Shown here piece after piece: positions 33,101 to 44,700 of a stretch of 64,000 bases of DNA. The stretch is taken from contig JASFXZ010000014.1 of the NCBI GenBank assembly GCA_032209605.1, forward strand, positions 2,376,912-2,440,911, given 5' to 3'. Below the pieces are notes generated by a model. It made no database searches, was not told the origin of the DNA, and worked only from the letters and a program-made list of their open reading frames with translations. The stretch's first letter is position 1. Each line of letters begins with the position of its first letter. A program made the position numbers and the translations under genes. The DNA is from Mactromeris polynyma (lineage: Eukaryota; Mollusca; Bivalvia; Venerida; Mactridae).

Positions 33101-34694
33101 ATCAAAATGGACCTCTGACGATCTAGCTACAACCACTATGCCCCCGAATCCCCCTAAAACTAGGCCTACACATCAATTCCAACTAAGCTACGTCCCTGAA
33201 AACTATTATAAAAATAGAATAAACCACTTCCCAGTTTGCGTCTAAGAATACGTCTGAAACACTCTAAGCTAGCATGAACATTGACACTATTTGATGATTC
33301 ACATTCAATTTGTAAATGGAATGAATACAATTTATTAATTTTATTATTTTATTTACAGACTTTTAAAAGCACAGTTAGATAAGATAAATCATGACCGTAA
33401 AAGCATGAAAACTGATGTGAGGAAATATGAAGATTTGGTAGAATATCTTGGAAAGCGTGAATACGGCGATGATATAAATGTAGTTAGCAAATCTGACACA
33501 CTAACAGATGTAGAGTTTTTGCTGGATGAGAAAGCGGCACAGAAAGAAGATTTGGATGAATTCCTGGAAAAAGTAAATGCATTGAAGAGTCAAGTAGAGT
33601 ACCGGATGAAGAAATTAGCGCAAGGGATAACACATTTGAAAACTAGGTATGATAAGCATGAACTCCAAGGAGAAGATGATGAAGCTAAAGTGTGCCTGAG
33701 GAATCTTCTGATGAAGATAGGACCATTTGGCCATGCTGGGACAAGTTTCGGAGGATCAAAAATCCCAATGCTGGTATCAGCATCTAAAACCATGAGTCGG
33801 AAAATTGGAAATGAGTGTATTAACCAAATGAACATTCAAACGAAATCAGTAAGTGAAAGGCATAATGTTCGTGCAAATACTGTCGAGAAGATCAAATACA
33901 CACCAAAGAGAAACGAAAAGAATAATACTCCAAGTCAGAATATCAACCGTCGATATAAAGATATCAAGTCTATGCTTAACACTGGTAGGAAGTGTGTTGA
34001 ACGTGAAGTAGGAAAAGCCTCGTTGGAACAATCAATGGCAAGTTATAAAATAGCTGCTAAGAACAAGCAAGTTGAAGATGACGTACATCAGCGGGATGTG
34101 TTCAAACAAGACGAAGGAGGAAAGGGAAGAGACAGCACAAAAGAAAAGAGAAGAAAGGTGATTAAATGCAAGATTGATACAGGGAGAAACAATGCAGTTA
34201 GGCATAAAGCAGATAAAGATATTAAGAGTAAAGTAACAGCACATGTAAGCGTCGGTAATAAGCAAGCTAATGCCAGTGATATGAAAACACGTAATGAAGG
34301 GAAGAGTTCGTTTGCAAACAAACCGTTGCTTCCGCAGATTAAAAGCGTTACTCAGAAAAAGGCAATTCCCAAAACCCAGTTTGGCTTAAAGAAGATAAAT
34401 GACAACACTATGCTTACACCTCTACCAAAGATTAGAGGTAGAGAACATGATACGAAAGACCTGATTAATTCACCTGCAATTAGAAATAGATCGCTCATTC
34501 CATTGCCTCTAAATCCTTTACCTCCAATTAAATCAGTTCGTAGAGATAATGACAATACAAAAACTGGAACAAAAGACGACAACAGAAATGCCGGTGTGAT
34601 GAGGATCTCTTTCGCGCCTTCTCCACCATCAAGGGCTCAGCCATCACCTCCACACATCCTTGACGGCGCTGAGAGAACGCAGCACAGAGCCTAA
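27190..34694 (+). CDS. Gene X copy 2, four-exon gene of unknown family
   Basis: Exons are 27190-27245, 31248-31402, 32746-32854 and 33359-34694. All introns are GT-AG and the phases (2, 1, 2) fit without a stop, giving about 551 residues. Residues about 105-225 are charged and helical, likely coiled coil (LLKAQLDKINHDRKS, EKAAQKEDLDEFLEKVNALK). A glycine-containing segment KIGPFGHAGTSFGGSKIP follows. The rest is basic and low in hydrophobics, with a proline-rich tail (LPLNPLPPIKS, APSPPSRAQPSPPH). There is no signal peptide or membrane segment. I do not recognise the family. Exon borders and frame are conserved in copy 3. Introns hold minisatellites, a SINE and a MITE. It is convergent with a dead B-box/NHL copy. 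Exon 4 is certain as an open frame. The full splice chain is inferred. Confidence 0.7.
27859..28098 (+). repeat. tRNA-derived units in gene X intron 1, copy 2
   Basis: Units at 27859-27931 (ATAGCTCAGTCGGTAGAGCG, GTTCAAGCCCC) and about 28020-28098 (TTAGCTCACTCGGTAGAGCG, GGCTCGAGCCC) match those at 19311-19564. The spacer is about 25 bp shorter than in copy 3 because a TTCTCCCTTGATTGAATTAC segment is missing. Confidence 0.75.
28930..30740 (+). repeat. 39-bp minisatellite, copy 2 (about 45 units)
   Basis: The unit is built from GTCCCTGGTGCGCGAGATAG followed by ACCTCTTAATCCAGTCTGG, with runs of variants such as ACCGTTTTATCCAGTATAT. Since 39 is 13 codons, several frames stay open for over 100 codons on both strands (13-residue repeats such as SLVRDIDLYIQSG). 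These frames are artefacts of period length. The array lies in intron 1 of gene X and runs into a SINE. Related arrays are at 40485, 48885 and, inverted, 52556. Confidence 0.95.
30745..30970 (+). mobile_element. RUDI-like SINE, 5' part replaced by minisatellite
   Basis: It starts at a B-box (CCGGGTTCGATTCCCGGTCG), followed by the SINE body CATACCCTTCCATGAAAATT, AAGTTAGTACTGGTTAGATT, GTGAACCGGCCGCCGTATAT and the tail GGCGTTAAACCCGATGAAAC with AAAC repeats. The A-box half is missing and the 39-bp array abuts directly. Confidence 0.85.
31015..31193. repeat. MITE with CAGTAAAACCTC-type ends, copy 2
   Basis: The left end TACAGAAAACCTCACC and right end TGAGGTTTTACTGTA pair as inverted repeats. It ends about 55 bp before gene X exon 2. 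Confidence 0.8.
31537..31822 (+). repeat. 19-20 bp minisatellite with A-box-like unit, copy 2
   Basis: About fifteen units of GAGGCACAGTGGTCGAGGG and close variants are present. The unit GGCACAGTGGTTGAGG looks like the start of a tRNA A-box. The array is followed at once by the tRNA-like GATGCGCAGTGGAGTAGGTG unit. Frames through it on both strands are low-complexity artefacts. Confidence 0.9.
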
Positions 34695-36435
34695 CTACTA
34701 TCTTTGCTGCTTTGACTGATTTGTTTGATTTTGCACATTGTGCGATTTTGTTAATATTAATTGAAAACAAATATATGACTTCGATTAAGTTTATCCAAAG
34801 TCTAGTTTTATTTTACTCCCGTTTAACTTTTGCATATAATTATCGAACGGCGTGCACGACTATTCCTAGTTTTTTTTTCTATGTATTGTGTAAGACAATC
34901 TGGCTTCCGTTTCCCATCATCTGGTTTTGCAGCTACAAGTACACAATGGGTGCTTCCCCTCAAATAGAACAGTGGGTTGAGCACTTTGAATTCCGGAAGT
35001 ACACACTGAAAGACTTTTCTAATTTTGCCATCCTACTTTCCTGCTGTGTACCAGTTTTAATTCATGAGACTGTTTTGTACAGTCATGACAGAATTTTATA
35101 TTTCAAAAACTTGAGGTATGAGAAAGAATGAAGTAAAACACATATGTGCTTAATATATATATATTTAATTGGATCTATTTTGAATCAACAAATATATCCG
35201 AAGATACTCGGTCCTCTAATTCACGTTCGAAACTTTATAAGTAGTTTGGAGAATATCATGTTAATAAATTGTCTGAGGCTATAAACTTCATTCATGCTCG
35301 AACTTTTCCTCATTTTCAATTTCCTTGGGGATTGTCACGAGTTCTTTTCCCTTTTCACTTCTAGAGTTCTCCCCCCATTTATCCCTTCCATTGAACTTGT
35401 AGACTAATATATGTACATAATTATAGTACTGTTCAATCCCTTCATATATTGTACTTTATACATGTATACACATAAACTATAGAAGGGTAAAAAGGAGATA
35501 ACTCTAGAAGGGTAAAAGGGAAAGATAATCTCCTGTGGTAACATACTGGTATATACTTTTATAATCCATGTTTTAGTAAAATTCAGATAAAATACGTCGC
35601 TTAAGTAGTACTGTATTACATTTGTACCAAGTTCGTAATCTTAGCGCTGTTTAGTTTATGAGCGAACATTTAAACACAAACACGAAATTGGAGCCTACAA
35701 AACAATCTCACGTTTTATAAACTCGTACCATGGAACGTTATGCTGAATCAATGGCTAGGTAAACATTTCGTCGTGTATAACTGACACATGATCAACAAAT
35801 TGGTGTAAATTCTAAAACATAGAGCAAGACCAATCCATGTGGATTTCGAGTCATGAAAAGATAATCACAGAAACCGAAAATAACTGAACAATTTATTATT
35901 AAAATGTGTAAAATATATGTACACCATTCATTTTGATTTAACAATGTAATTCACATGACGTGTGGATGTCGATGTATAAAACTTAGCCCGTGTCTAGCTA
36001 TAGAAATGTCGTGGTAATTAAAAGTATGTCCAATTGGCTGAAAGTATTCTTTCTCAATGTTCAAAACATATGTGTTATGTAATGAAGAAATGAACTTCTG
36101 ATCTGTCAATATATATGTAACAGTGTGTTTAGAAGATGTTCACTCTCCATTTTGTATCACGTGACTTGAACCATCAACAAACGTCACATGATCGCATGAA
36201 CACAAGGCACGCCATATAATACAATGTGATAGAGATGCACTCATGAAGAATTCAAATTACGCCTAGCAGCCGGTTCATCCACACGTGATTTCTCGCTAAA
36301 AATAAAATGGTCTGCCATTACTTTTGGCCTATTTTGTACTAACAAATAAACAACATAACTTATATCAAAGGCATACGCCATGCACAGATGTCATTGAACA
36401 TATATCAAAAGCATTACCACATGTATGCTGCATTG

Positions 36436-37536
36436 TTACTCAAATTCAAACACTTTGATGTTGTTAATATAGTTTGGGTGGGCACCAACCCAATGCCTAC
36501 TAACATACAATTTGTTCAAATCTTCACAGAATCAGACGGCGGAAGGACACAAGACGTCGTCACTGAGCGGCTGCAGAATTTGGACTTTCTCGCACGCTGA
36601 CGATATCAGATGAAGTTTGTTATTTCGCCAGTTGCATATAACCAAAGTTCCATCGCCCTTGGCCACTATACCTCTTGGACTGCATAGCTCGTGATCTTCA
36701 TAGGTAGCCATTATTTCCCCTTCAAATGTCATCTTTGTAATTTTGTAATTATCCCCGTCTGAAATGTATATAAATTTTCCATCTGGGCTTATGGCCACGT
36801 ATTGAGGACAGAGAAACATGCGAATGCCATTGACATCTTCCCTAAATGATTTCAAAAGATGTCCATCTAGCGACAATATTTGAATTTTGCTCGGTTTGTC
36901 GTAACTGACCACTAGATGTCCGTCGTAGTGGTCAATACCGCGACACTCTCCATTCTCAACCAGACTTTGACCTTTAGAAAGAGCACCAAACTCTACGACA
37001 AAATACTGAATCATTTGCGCTTTTGGCAATGTGACAGCAAGCTTATGATCTGTCACCATTGTAACGTCCCACGGTGCGTCAGCCAATAACACCTCTGATA
37101 ATACTGCATGATGTTTTGTATCTAAGATCTTCACCGACCGGTTGTCGTAGTCGGTTAAGACGAGATAACCGGAAGTCAGAAGAGCACATCCGGTGATGTA
37201 GCAGTTACTGGTATCGTCTGCTGTTTTCACATTCAAGTCGCCGCAGTGAGACAGAATCAACGATGCGTATTTCTCTTTATGTTCCCTGGTGGCTGGGTGT
37301 AGACTTGATAATTTTTCGATTGGACGATCAATATTAAACAAGTTATATGCCCCAGGAGTTTGTGTCTTCGAATAAGCATCTCTTCTCACTATCACGTGAC
37401 TAGCAGTTGCGGAAAACTTTTTATGATAACGAACGCAAGTGTCGCACAGGTATTCGCAACAATCTTCACAAATTTGGTTTGCATCAATAGAGTTGCCCTC
37501 AGAAAGACAGGGTCTGCAGTGAATAACACTCCCGTC
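36436..37536 (-). pseudogene. B-box/NHL gene, dead copy 2
   Basis: This is nearly identical to 24378-25478 but has two inactivating changes. The first 14 codons, the start and the promoter are removed by a deletion of about 520 bp, joined at a shared CGTC. A nonsense change turns the Cys of SAVCFC into TGA at about 36533-36535, cutting the last propeller blade. The frame between is otherwise intact, so inactivation was recent. Confidence 0.9.
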
Positions 37537-38376
37537 ATTCAGTATACACGTATTCAGTGAATCCGTTCCATCTATCTGACTTTAATCACTATCAAGTGTG
37601 CAGAATCTCTTTCATGTTGATTAATATAGGACTGAGCTCCACCAACAAAGATAAATATAACTGTTACACGTACATGTATATGTACACTGATGGTGTGTTG
37701 ATGTCGTCTAAAACACGAATTGTTTGAGATGGAATAAACTTACGGAAATGGTTAGGTTGGTTGGGAAAAATTTGCTGCACATGCTTAGTAGTTTTGTCAT
37801 AGCTTGCATGTTAACGGTAGACATGTTATCATATTTTTTTGAGTTTGCTGCAGCGTTCATTAGCATTATTATTTGATGCATCAAAAGTTGGCGATGTGGA
37901 TATTTTTATCATTACTCGTTTTGTTAATTCTAAACAAGAGGCGTATGGATTACATTTTGTTTTTTCCGCTCATTTGCATATTATATGCTGACTGTGCCAT
38001 ATGATATTTACGTCATCGTAGAAACATGCACGGGTATGTGATAAAACTCAATTTCCACTTTAGTTTGAGAGTCAACAACCTCAGTAGATCATGATCTACA
38101 TCGCTTATAAAAATGTATTTAAAATGGCAAAATCTCAGTCAATAATTAAGCTGGGAAATCCGTGTATTTCATCGATTATTTCAACTCGTCGTTCTTCAGT
38201 GTCACCGTAGATTCTATGACTTATTTTTTATTTATAAAATAACCTTGGTAAACGCGAAAACTTAGCTCCTATCATAGCGTAGATCTACATAAAAAGTATA
38301 AAAATGTAAAGCTATAAAATCGTGTAATTGTGGTGTTCATTAGCTTTCCAGTGTAGTAGTGTCGGGTAAGGCGGCC

Positions 38377-38597
38377 GCCCGATTAGCTAAGTCTGTAGAA
38401 CGCCGTTCTGGTGTTTAGGGGGTCGTCGGTTCGAGCCCCAAATCGGGGGAACCTTTTCTCTCTGATTCACTTCAATGGTGACAGCGGTGTTTATAGTCCC
38501 AGGGTGTTTGAGCCAAAAGGAGGAGGAGTGTATAGTGGTGTGGGGTTAGACGGCCACTCGTTTACCTCAGTCGGAAGAGCGCCGTAGTAGTGTTACC
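38377..38597 (+). repeat. tRNA-derived units before gene X copy 3
   Basis: Same arrangement as 26839-27058: one full unit with TTAGCTAAGTCTGTAGAACG and GGTTCGAGCCCC, and a second truncated at TAGTGTTA at the start of the CRE segment. Confidence 0.7.
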
Positions 38598-38602
38598 CTA
38601 AC

Positions 38603-38727
38603 ATAACGTCATTGACGTCATAATTGTGACGCTCATATACGTCATGACGTTATTGCTAACAGTAACACCGTCACTTTTTTGTGGCGTCTTACAGCGACAG
38701 TCACACAAATATATTCAGCAAACTTTA
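38603..38727 (+). promoter_or_regulatory. CRE-rich putative promoter of gene X, copy 3
   Basis: TGACGTCA lies at 38613-38620, with the same downstream inverted half sites as in copy 2. Confidence 0.5.
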
Positions 38728-41700
38728 ATGTTCAAGGAAAGAACCAATGACGGAAAAATCGAAATAGAACAACTCAAAGAAAGGTAAGGTTTAATAATTA
38801 AAATGATTTGAGATATTAGGTGAATGGACCAGGCAAAACACCTACAGTGAAACCGCAATAATTACACCACTGTCGGGACCCTTGCAAACTAGTCTTCTTA
38901 TTGAAGTAGTCTTAACATTGAGGTTGAATAAGGAGTAAAGTAGTGAAACTAGTCTTAACGTTTGTGTAAATGTACACGGATTGTTCAGCTGAGTATAACT
39001 AATTAACAAGCCTTTTTAGGTAGCTTTGAATACTACAGAACAGTAGTTAGTAATAAAGATGACAATGCTATTTGAAAGTGATGGTCGTATAACGTAGTGT
39101 AGTTGTCTAGGTAAGACAGTCGCCGGATTGGCTCAGTCGGTGGGGCACAGTGTGTTGGTGTTGAGGGGTCGTGAGTTCTATAGCTAATTAAAACATTTTC
39201 TGTTAATTGTAAAAAACATGTTAGAAAAAGAGTACACCGAATATATTACATTACACAATGTTAGATGACCAGACCTATTTAACGAACTCTAATATGAAAT
39301 TCTAGAGCGGACATCTATTGAGAACTAGACACCATTAACATGAATCTACTATCAATCTACCCTCATTTAGTGGTGTGCAGTTAGTCGGCAGCCCGGATAG
39401 CTCAGTCGGTAGAGCGCCATACTAGTGTTTAGGGTATCATGAGTTCAAGCCCCACATCCTGCGAACTTTTCTCCCTTGATTGAATTACTGCAATTGTGAC
39501 AGTGGTGTTTGACGGCCCACGGTCGTTGGGCATCACAAGCCGGAAGGGGGAGGAGAGTAGTGGTGTGGGATAAGACGACTGCCAGGTTAGCTCACTCGGT
39601 AGAGCGCCGTACTAGTTTTAAAGTGGTCTTGGGCTCGAGCCCAACGTCGGGCGCACTTTTCCCCCGTTCATTTACTTCACTCACAACATCTCAACAACAG
39701 CCAAAATAACAACATCACAATCCTTAAATTTGGCGGACGTAATAATTAATAACACCACAGACAGTCATACGGAGTGATTGATTTATTGCAACGGAATGTT
39801 TGGACCACAATTGATGCAACTTTCACTCTCTATAAGCTTTCGACAAAAAGTGATGTCATTATTCATTCAGCATACGTACATACTCATTATTATTATCATC
39901 GTTATGTTTATTACATGTATTATTAAAACGAATTTAAACTTTTTAAACAGTATTTTTACTGACAGTTCCAATGGAGTAAATCGCTGTATGGTTATTATTT
40001 CTATTTATGTTTCAGATGTATGTTAAATTTCCCTTTCCCCATGTGAAATTCTTTCATTTGATATACTAGTAGTGTTCATGTTATTTTCTCCCCACTTCGG
40101 CCTATTGTTGCCAGCTTTCTTGACTTGCTCCGTGATGTATTCCATCCATTAACCCCTCCCTGCTCGACCTCCTTATTTCTCATAAGTTGTCCTTTATGGT
40201 CGGCCAGGCAATTCATTGCGCCTAATCCCTTGCATATATTAACCCTTGCAACTCCTCAATGCCTGATACTTTGTGAACTGTTGTTTTCCCGGAGGTTTGT
40301 GTGGGGAGGCATAATCTAGCGTATGTGGCGTTCCCTGTAGCAACTTATTCTCTCTTTCACCCATCCTCCTATAAAAATGATTTCCTTTTTTATACTGGCT
40401 CACAAAACATGTGATCCACTCATAACCCAAGAGTGATGGTAGATACGAGTATATTTAAAGGACACATACATTCCCTTCTGCATCATGTTCCTGGTGCGCG
40501 AGATAGACTTCTTAATCCACTCTGGGTCGTTGGTGCGCGAGATAGACTTCTTATCCAGACTGGGTCTCAGATACGCGAGATAGACTTCTTATCCAAACTG
40601 GGTCCCTGATGCTCGAAATAAACGTCGTAATCCAGTCTGGGTCCCTGGTGCGAGACAGACCTTTTACCTTTTAATCCAGTATCTGTCCCTGGTGCGCGAG
40701 ATAGACCTCCGAATCCAGTTTGCGTCCTTGGTGTGCGAGATAGACCTCCGAATCCAGTTTAGGTACGCTGTGCGCGAAATAGACCTCCGAATCCAGTTTG
40801 GGTCATTGGTGTGCGAGATAGACCTCTTAATCCAATTTAGGTCCGCTGTGCGCGATATAGATCACTGAATCCAGTTTTGGTCCTTGGTGTGCGAGATAGA
40901 CCACTTAATCCAGTTTAGATCCGCTGTGCGCGATATAGACCCCTGAATCCAGTATGGGTCCCTGGTGTGCGAGATAGGCCTCTTAATCCAGCATGGGTTT
41001 TTGATGTCCGAGATTGACATCTTAATCCAGTCTGTGTCCCTGGTGCGCGAGATAGATCTCTATATCCAGTCTGGGTCCCTGGTGCGCGACATAGACCTCT
41101 ATATCCAATCTGGGTCACTGGTGCGCGACATAGACCTCTATATCCAGTATGGGTCACTGGTGCGCGACATAGACCTATATATCCATTATGGGTCCCTGGT
41201 GCGCGACATAGACATCGTGATCCAGTCTGGGTCCCTGGTACGCGACGTAGACCTCTATATCCAGTCTGGGTCCTTGGTGCGCGAGATAGACGTCGTGATC
41301 CAGTCTGGGTCTATGGTGCGCGAGATAAACTTCATAAACCAGTATCTGTCCCTGGTACGCGAGATAGACCTCCGAATCCAGTTTGGGTCCCTGGTGCACG
41401 AGATAGACGTCTTAACCCAGTTTGGGTCCCTTGCGCGAGATACACCTCTTAATCCAGTTTGGGTCCCTGGTGCGGGATATTGACCTCTTAATCCAGTATG
41501 GGTCCCTGGTGCGCGTGATCGACCTCATAATCCAGTATGGGTCCCTTGTGCGTGAGATAGACCTCTGAATCCAGTATGGGTCCTTGGTGCGCGAGATAGA
41601 CTTCTTTATCCAGTATGGGTCGATGGTGCGCGTGATCGACCATATAATCCAGTATGGGTCCCTTGTGCGTGAGATAGACCTCTGAATCCAGCAGTATGGG

Positions 41701-44700
41701 TCCTTGGTGTGCGAGTTAGACCGTTTTATCCAGTCTATGTCCCTGGTGCGCGAGATAGACCGTTTTATCCAGTCTATGTCCCTGGTGCGCGAGATAGACC
41801 GTTTTATCCAATCTATGTCCCTGGTGCGCAAGATAGACCGTTTTATCCAGTCTGGGTCCCTGATGCGCTAGACGGACCTCTTAATCCAGGCTGGGTCTCT
41901 GGTGAGTGAGATTGAACACTTCCACCAGACAGGATCTCTCGTACTACTTTGACCAAACTTGGTTACTGGCTTTCGAGATAGATTGACTAGATTAACCGGG
42001 TTCGATTCCCGGTCGCGGCAGGTCATACCCTTCCATGAAAATTTGACAAAAATGTCGATTTTCCTCCACATGTGGAGAAGTTGCCGGCTCCTTGTGGAAG
42101 GTTTGTTAGTACTGGTTAGATTTCAGTCCAGGACAAACTGATTAGGTGAACCGGCCGCCGTATATAACTAAAATAATGATGACAAACGGCGTTAAACCCG
42201 ATGAAACAAACAAACATAGTCTTTGAGTAAAAGTATTCAGGGTTGAGTTAAGTTTGTAATACAGAAAACCTCATCTAAAGATTATCTCAATAATAAGACC
42301 AACTCAAATTAAGAACATATTCTTCATGTTCATTTTTACGGTTTTGCTCTTTATATAACCTCGATACAAAGACCATCTCAATAAGAAGACCATTTTCAAG
42401 GGTCCCATAGGTGGTCTTATTATTGAGGTTTTACTGTACTTAGCACTGATTACTGTACTTAGCACTGATTTCCCTTTTTATTTTATTTACAGCGTAATGC
42501 ATGAACGCCAAGCAATAAACACGACTTCCGGTTCATCCAGTATGAAACAAAAGTCATTCAGCGTGACACTAAGGTCATCAGTTGAAGATGTACATGTGGT
42601 AACATTGCCCGCCCAGATCTCGGCTGCTGCTCAAACCAACACATGCAGTAAGTTTTTTTTATGTTTAGAACCAATAGGTAACAGTCATACTCTGTTCAAA
42701 AGTGCTAACCGGTGATTAATTCCTGACCACCGGCCTGACGTTCTTGTTTGTATACCGCTACTCTAATCACGCTACATATGGTGAGGCATAGTGGTCGAGG
42801 GGGAGCCACAGTTGTCGAGGGGAGACACAGTGGTCGAGGGGAGGCACAGTGGTTGAGGGGGAGACACAGTGGTCGAGGGGAGACACAGTGGTCGAGGGGA
42901 GGCACAGTGGTTGAGGGGTAGGCACAGTAGTCGACGGGGAGGCACAATGATCGAGGGGGAGGCACAGTTGTTCAAGGGAGGCACTTTGGACGAGGTGATG
43001 CGCAGTGATGTAGGGGTAGAGCGCCTGACTCCTGATCCGAAGGTCGTGAGTTCGAGCCCCGCGGTGAGCGGGGTTTGATGACGAACTCACAATCCCTAAA
43101 ATGTGTATGAGTTCTGGTGGGTAGCCAGGAAGCAGCCATCGAGAGAGATTTGTATAAGTTGTAAGAACTGGTTTCACAATGGATGTAACATAAATAAGTT
43201 GAAACTAAGAGTTATACCGGTGATTTTGTATTTTGCGAATCTTTCTTGAAATTTGACAACGAGATCTGAAACGATTCATGAACGTTATTTTGGCAGGTAA
43301 ACATATACATGTACATCCCCCATGAAGAATATGAAAATGCAACCTTCATGTGCTATATTGCTCGGAAAATTATTCAGATCGATGATTTGTAGAGTTTTTT
43401 TTATTGTATTTTTTGTACATTAAACTCAATTTGAAGCAGTTAACGTTAACATAGCCAACTGTTAAAGAATATTATAATATCATGTCTACAAAATGAAAAC
43501 GCATGAAAATTCACTTGGCAAAATATATCTACTTTGCTATGTCGAAAAGAAAACTCACAAATCTGTGAAAACTACACTGTACTTATATCACTATTTGTGT
43601 TAAATATTTGTCTGATATTTTGTAACTGTACATTTAAAATCTTCTCTATGCCTCTGATGACTATTTCCATCTCACTGATTATATATGTGACAAAACACTT
43701 TGTAAAATGTTAAATGTCTATATAAAATGTATTGCATTGTATTGTATTGCATTGCATTGTTATAAGTGGATGTGATATGTAAGCCTGAACTCCACTCCAA
43801 TATCAATGTTTCGGAGCGTAATTACTTTATCAAGAAGAATTTTAAGAACTGTAGTTAGTAAACTTTGGTATATTTATTGAAACTAATCATGCTTCTTTCT
43901 TTGCCACAGAATTAGATGTACGGAGTAGATTCAATGGATTTCCCGAGTTTGATGATATAAATCAATTAGAACCAAGACTGGGGGAATCAAGATTAAGCAT
44001 CATTGATAGGCAGGACAGGTACGACTATTCATATTTTGGAAAAAAATTGGGCCGATGCTAACAATAAAATTTTATCAGATTTAGAAATAAAAGTATCATC
44101 CTGTGTACAGACCTGATTTATGGTTTAATGTATTATTCTCATGGCCGTAGATCCCAGGGTCCCTGGCGCGCGAGATATACCTCTTAATCCAGCATCTGTC
44201 CCTGTTGCGCGAGATAGACCGTGTATATAGGCAGCGGTCTACATTTTTTTATTCATATAAATCTAAGATATTTTATTATGTTTCTGATGTTACTGATAGC
44301 ATATTAAGAAGAAACAAAAATACATCAAAATGGATCTCTGACGATCTACCTACAACACTATACCCCCGAACCCCCCTAAAACTAGGCATACACATCAATT
44401 CCAACTAAGTTACGTCCCTGAAAACTAATATAAGAATAGAATAAACCACTTCCCAGTTTGCGTCTAAGAATACGTCTGAAACACTCTAAGCAAGCATGAA
44501 CATTGACACTATTTGATGATTCACATTCAATTTGTAAATGAAATGAATACAATTTATTAATTTTATTATTTTATTTACAGACTTTTAAAAGCACAGTTAG
44601 ATAAGATAAATCATGACCGTAAAAGCATGAAAACTGATGTGAGGAAATACCTTGGAAAGTGTGAATACGGCGATGACAGAAATGTAGTTAGCAAATCTGA

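Noticed and set aside
34712..35131. 139-codon frame after gene X exon 4 in copy 2 (MGASPQIEQWVEHF part)
   Set aside because: The equivalent stretch in copy 1 is frameshifted by a T-run difference and copy 3 is cut, so it is more likely 3' UTR.
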